Source: Vanilla planifolia (Eukaryota; Streptophyta; Magnoliopsida; Asparagales; Orchidaceae). Taken from it: DNA of 64,000 nt. Within the stretch, counting starts at the first letter, position 1; the number at the start of each line of letters is the position of its first letter. The stretch is from the NCBI GenBank assembly GCA_023846275.1, contig CM043877.1, forward strand, positions 12,135,107 to 12,199,106, read 5' to 3'. The notes beneath the pieces were generated by a model. It was not told the DNA's origin and did no database searches. It was given only the letters and a program-made list of their open reading frames with translations. The position numbers and the translations under genes are program-made. Positions 61,016 to 64,000 of this stretch are shown piece after piece.

Positions 61016-62391
61016 TGGTGGGGACACCAGCGCCATGCATGATTTTCGACGTACTTCATCTATTCAGATGCGCTCCTGCACTACCCGACGACCAAGGGAG
61101 TTACTCTTCATGAACAGGATCAATTTGGAGCCCAAAGTTGCATTTCGGGCTCGAATTAACACTCAAGAACATTATTTTTGGATTCGGGGACCCAAATTTG
61201 GCCAAAAGGCTTCTTTTTCCGGTTCTCGCCGCCGCCGGACGCCTTCCGCCGCCGACTGCGACCGTCCGCCACCGCTTCGCCGCCGTCGGCCGTTGAGCCG
61301 ACGGACCCGCGGGTGGGTTCGCGCGACCCGGTTCAGACCCGTGTCATGGCTCGGGTCGCACGACCCGCTGGATGAACCGCGCCGACCCGTCTTTGACCCA
61401 CGCCAACCCGTAACCGACCCGCGACAACACGACTCGACCGCGCCAACGTCCCCGCCGGATTCGCCGCCGCGACCGCCGCCGCCAACCGCTGCTAGCCCGC
61501 TGGATTTGCCTTAAAAGCTGTTTAGCAACAGCTTCTGGATCAGCTTTTGACTATTTTCTGCCTTTTTTTTTAATGTTTTAAAACGCAGAAATTGATATGC
61601 AGCCTTTATATTTGTTATTTTCCTATTTATTTCCAAGTTTCACGTATTTTATTCCTTTAAAACTCTAAAAGTTGTTTTACCGATGTACCCTTAGGCTCTC
61701 TATAAATAGGGAGGCCTACCCCTATGTAAGGTCAGTTGATATTTGAGCTTGTTTAAGTATTTTAGTGCTTTGCTTTCACTTGTTGAGTCATTGGTGTGAT
61801 TCCAACAAGACTTCGGAGTGCTGATTCGTCGAGGCTCCGGTACTGGGAGGAGGGGTGCGAGGCCCAAGCGGTGAGAGGCCGTGCCAGTTTATCAACGACG
61901 CCATCTTCATCTTCATCCCTTCGTCGACATACTCTCCATACCCCGCCGCTACCACGACGGTAACGTTTCATAACTACTCATCGTCACATTCGCCTTTTTC
62001 ATCCGGATTTCGACGCTTCTCTCTCTCTTAAGATTTGGGTTCCCTCGGACTTGAACGGTTCTTACTCGAATAATATCTGTTAACTTTCTGATTTACGGTG
62101 ATTTAGCGTGATCTATGTACCTTTCAACTGCGTCGGTGCGACCATTCCACTTTTCAAAATTTATCTCGCTCGGTATTTAAACCCTTATCCGAGTACCCCG
62201 CGTCTGTGCCGTCGAGGTGTTGCGGACCACCTAGCCTACGGAGCGACCTCTGTGTTGCTCACGGTCCCCCTCTTGGCTAAGATTGCCTTGGACGGGTGTC
62301 TCTTGCTTGTTATTTCTTTTCGAATTTTCACATTTTTACCTTTCAAGTTTACTTTATTTCTGGTGTGTGGATGTAATTTCTGTATTGCTCA
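61016..62391 (+). repeat. 5' LTR of a Ty1-copia element
   Basis: About 1.38 kb, starting TGGTGGGGACACC and placed directly before a primer-binding-like site and a copia gag. It has the parts of an LTR: a U3 with an unusual GC-rich block (about 61.19-61.51 kb), a TATA box TATAAATA at 61701-61708, and a downstream leader. The exact ends are approximate. The left end is chosen on the TG and GGGGACACC wording, the right end on CA at 62390-62391. The 159-codon Pro/Arg-rich frame at 61035-61514 is a by-product of the GC-rich block. Confidence 0.65.
61701..61708 (+). promoter_or_regulatory. TATA box of the copia LTR
   Basis: CTCTATAAATAGGG matches the plant TATA consensus exactly. Transcription of the element would start about 30 bases downstream, near 61735. 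Confidence 0.6.
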
Positions 62392-62408
62392 AATTATTAT
62401 AATCCGTC

Positions 62409-62420
62409 CGGCATCAAACA
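62409..62420 (+). other. Degenerate tRNA-Met primer-binding site
   Basis: CGGCATCAAACA against the copia consensus TGGTATCAGAGC: 8 of 12 match, and all four differences are transitions. It lies between the LTR and the gag remnant, where the site is expected. Confidence 0.5.
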
Positions 62421-62489
62421 TGAATCAAGTAAGATATCCACGTCATAAGAAAATGGTATATGAAAACTAAGTTGAAAATTCCACCCCAA

Positions 62490-64000
62490 GAAAGCTTACT
62501 AAACATAATGCTAAGGCCATAACATATCTATATTATGAACTCACTCTAGGGAACTACATTAAGGTTTGTAAGAGCATGCTAAAAGGTGAGATACAAAAAT
62601 GGTAGTTATCATGGGAAGTAAAAGTTCTTAACACATACCCACTTGATGCCCTCAAGGGAAAGCTCAATGACCATAAATAAAAGATTAAAAAAAGAGAGAA
62701 GAGCTAAAAGAAAAAAGCTCTAAGAAGAAAAAGTGGGCTTTGGCATTGAGAATCTCTCACATCCAAAATTTAATTGGTAATGATGGAGAAGAAGAAAATT
62801 TTTAAAATTAATTTATGCTTGTCAGATGTAGGTTTGGCCAACTAACGAAGAAGAAAAAAAGAAAAAGAGAGAAATCAAGGACAATGCACAATCTCAAACA
62901 AAAAATGTGTCAAACAAAAAGGGAAAAAAGAAAAGCTAATTTGTTATGGCTATAAGAACATTGATTTTATTCAATTAGGCTACCCCTTCAATAATAACAA
63001 AGGAAAGAAGAAAACTATGGTTTCCAAATGGAGTGATACCAATAAGAGCAACTTAAATAATGAAGTGACAATGAGGCAAACCTTTATGTCATGGCTCAAA
63101 AGGAAGAAGATTATGTCTTCAATGAGAAGTACACCTCCATAATGGTATCAATGGAGGCTAATAGAACTTGGATAGTAAGTGCTCAAGACATATGATAAGT
63201 GACTCCATCAAAGTTGTATTACTAAAACCAAGGGATGGAGGATTTACCTTTCTTGGAGACAATACATCAAAGAAAATTATTGGAATTGGCAAAATCATTA
63301 ACTCTTATATCTCCTTTATAGATAAGTTCATTTATTTAGATGGTTAAAGCATAATTTACTTTGTATAAACTAACTATATAACGAAGGTTATAATGTCATT
63401 TTTTATTCATCTCATAGTTTAGCTAAGCATAATGATAGCATAATTCTTGTAGCAAAATAAATATGAGAATGCATACTTAATTGACCAAAATGATACAAAT
63501 AATAAAGATTTTTTTCCTAATATCATAATTAGAAAATTCATCACTATGGCATTGAAGATCGTGTTATGCTAGTTTATATATGATACAAAATGTTTAAAAG
63601 CTAGAACTCATAAAGGGGTCACGATCTTTAAATTTCAAATGTGACAATTTTTGCGATGCAAGCCAATTGGGTAAGAGAATAAAAACTTCATTCAAATTCA
63701 AAAATGAAATCTCAACCACAATAAACATATTACACATGGACTTATTTGGGCCAATGCACGCAATAACTTTAAATAACAAGAAGTTTGGATTGGTAGTAGT
63801 AGAAGATTATAATAGTATAGTTGGGTATTATATCTAATAGATAAAAGAGATGCATTTGAGTCTTTTAGAAAATTAACAACATGAATTTTAAATTAAAAGG
63901 GTTGTGCAATCATTAACTTTCATTATAACCATGGTAGGGAATTCAAAAATGATCTTTTTTTTAAAGCTTCTTGTGAAGAAAATGAAAAATTGTTCAACTT
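62490..64000 (+). pseudogene. Ty1-copia gag-pol, 5' part, cut by window edge
   Basis: Plus-strand frames, repeatedly broken, give a copia polyprotein in order. Gag: HNAKAITYLYYELTLGNYIK, then apparently a jump over the middle of Gag to YPLDALKGKLNDHK. A lysine-rich linker follows, then a ruined zinc knuckle near 62945-62990 (CYGYKNIDFIQLGYPFNNNK; pattern CY.CK..GHI...CP), GKKKTMV and W.D. Protease-to-integrase: FLGDNTSKKIIGIGKI (63240-63300) and LDGLKHNLLCINQLYNEGYN over two frames. Integrase core: MDLFGPMHAITLNNKKFGLV then VVEDYN (63730-63810), DKRDAFESFRKL, and ASCEENEKLFN at the very edge. The first integrase aspartate is kept. The element is dead, and reverse transcriptase should follow outside the window. 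Confidence 0.85.

Noticed and set aside
61035..61514. 159-codon Pro/Arg-rich plus-strand frame
   Set aside because: It coincides with the GC-rich block of a copia LTR. Stop codons are rare there because of composition, and no family motif is present.
1..64000. CRISPR arrays, rRNA or tRNA genes, prokaryotic operons, plastid or mitochondrial insertions
   Set aside because: No regularly spaced identical repeats, no tRNA-like folds and no organelle genes were noticed by eye. A tRNAscan and organelle BLAST would be needed to exclude short ones.

Overview
The window is AT-rich nuclear DNA of a land plant, most likely a seed plant with a large, transposon-loaded genome. The evidence is one plant-type oxysterol-binding-protein-related (ORP) gene with GT-AG introns of up to 7.4 kb, surrounded by decayed Ty1-copia, Ty3-gypsy, L1-type LINE, RTE-type and TRIM-like elements. 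I cannot name the species. There are no bacterial-style operons, rRNA, tRNA genes or CRISPR arrays that I can support.

Layout. 1-8.7 kb: no exon recognised; it holds an LTR-like AT-rich segment (about 0.3-1.0 kb) and a broken Ty3-gypsy gag on the minus strand (4.2-5.0 kb). 8.7-26.3 kb: the 3' part of an ORP gene on the plus strand, six exons that join in frame to 511 codons plus a stop. Its 6.9-kb intron holds a second copy of the LTR-like segment, a (TA)n tract and the tail of an RTE-type retroelement. Its 7.4-kb last intron holds a 363-bp tandem duplication. 26.3-31 kb: unrecognised sequence with a fresh-looking 171-bp tandem duplication. 31.4-33.8 kb: a decayed LINE on the plus strand, followed by a 240-bp tandem duplication. 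36.7-37.8 kb: a Ty1-copia integrase remnant on the minus strand. 42.0-47.9 kb: a nearly complete but dead L1-type LINE on the minus strand (ORF1, endonuclease, reverse transcriptase, RNase H). 50.4-51.4 kb: a compact, TRIM-like LTR element on the minus strand whose primer-binding site lies inside a 42-bp tandem repeat. 53-61 kb: AT-rich sequence with simple repeats and little else. 61.0-64.0 kb: the 5' LTR (with a striking GC-rich block), primer-binding site, gag and start of pol of a Ty1-copia element that runs off the right edge.

The only gene I consider functional is the ORP. It encodes the C-terminal half of a PH-domain-class ORP: the end of the coiled-coil region, an acidic FFAT-like segment, and the complete sterol/phospholipid-transfer (ORD) domain. 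The PH-domain exons must lie left of the window, so the intron entering from the left is at least 8.7 kb long in this sequence. I found no convincing new biological system. The most unusual items are the PBS-duplicating TRIM-like element, the GC-rich copia LTR, the LINE carrying an RNase H domain with a destroyed YADD motif, and the FFAT-like motif in the ORP.
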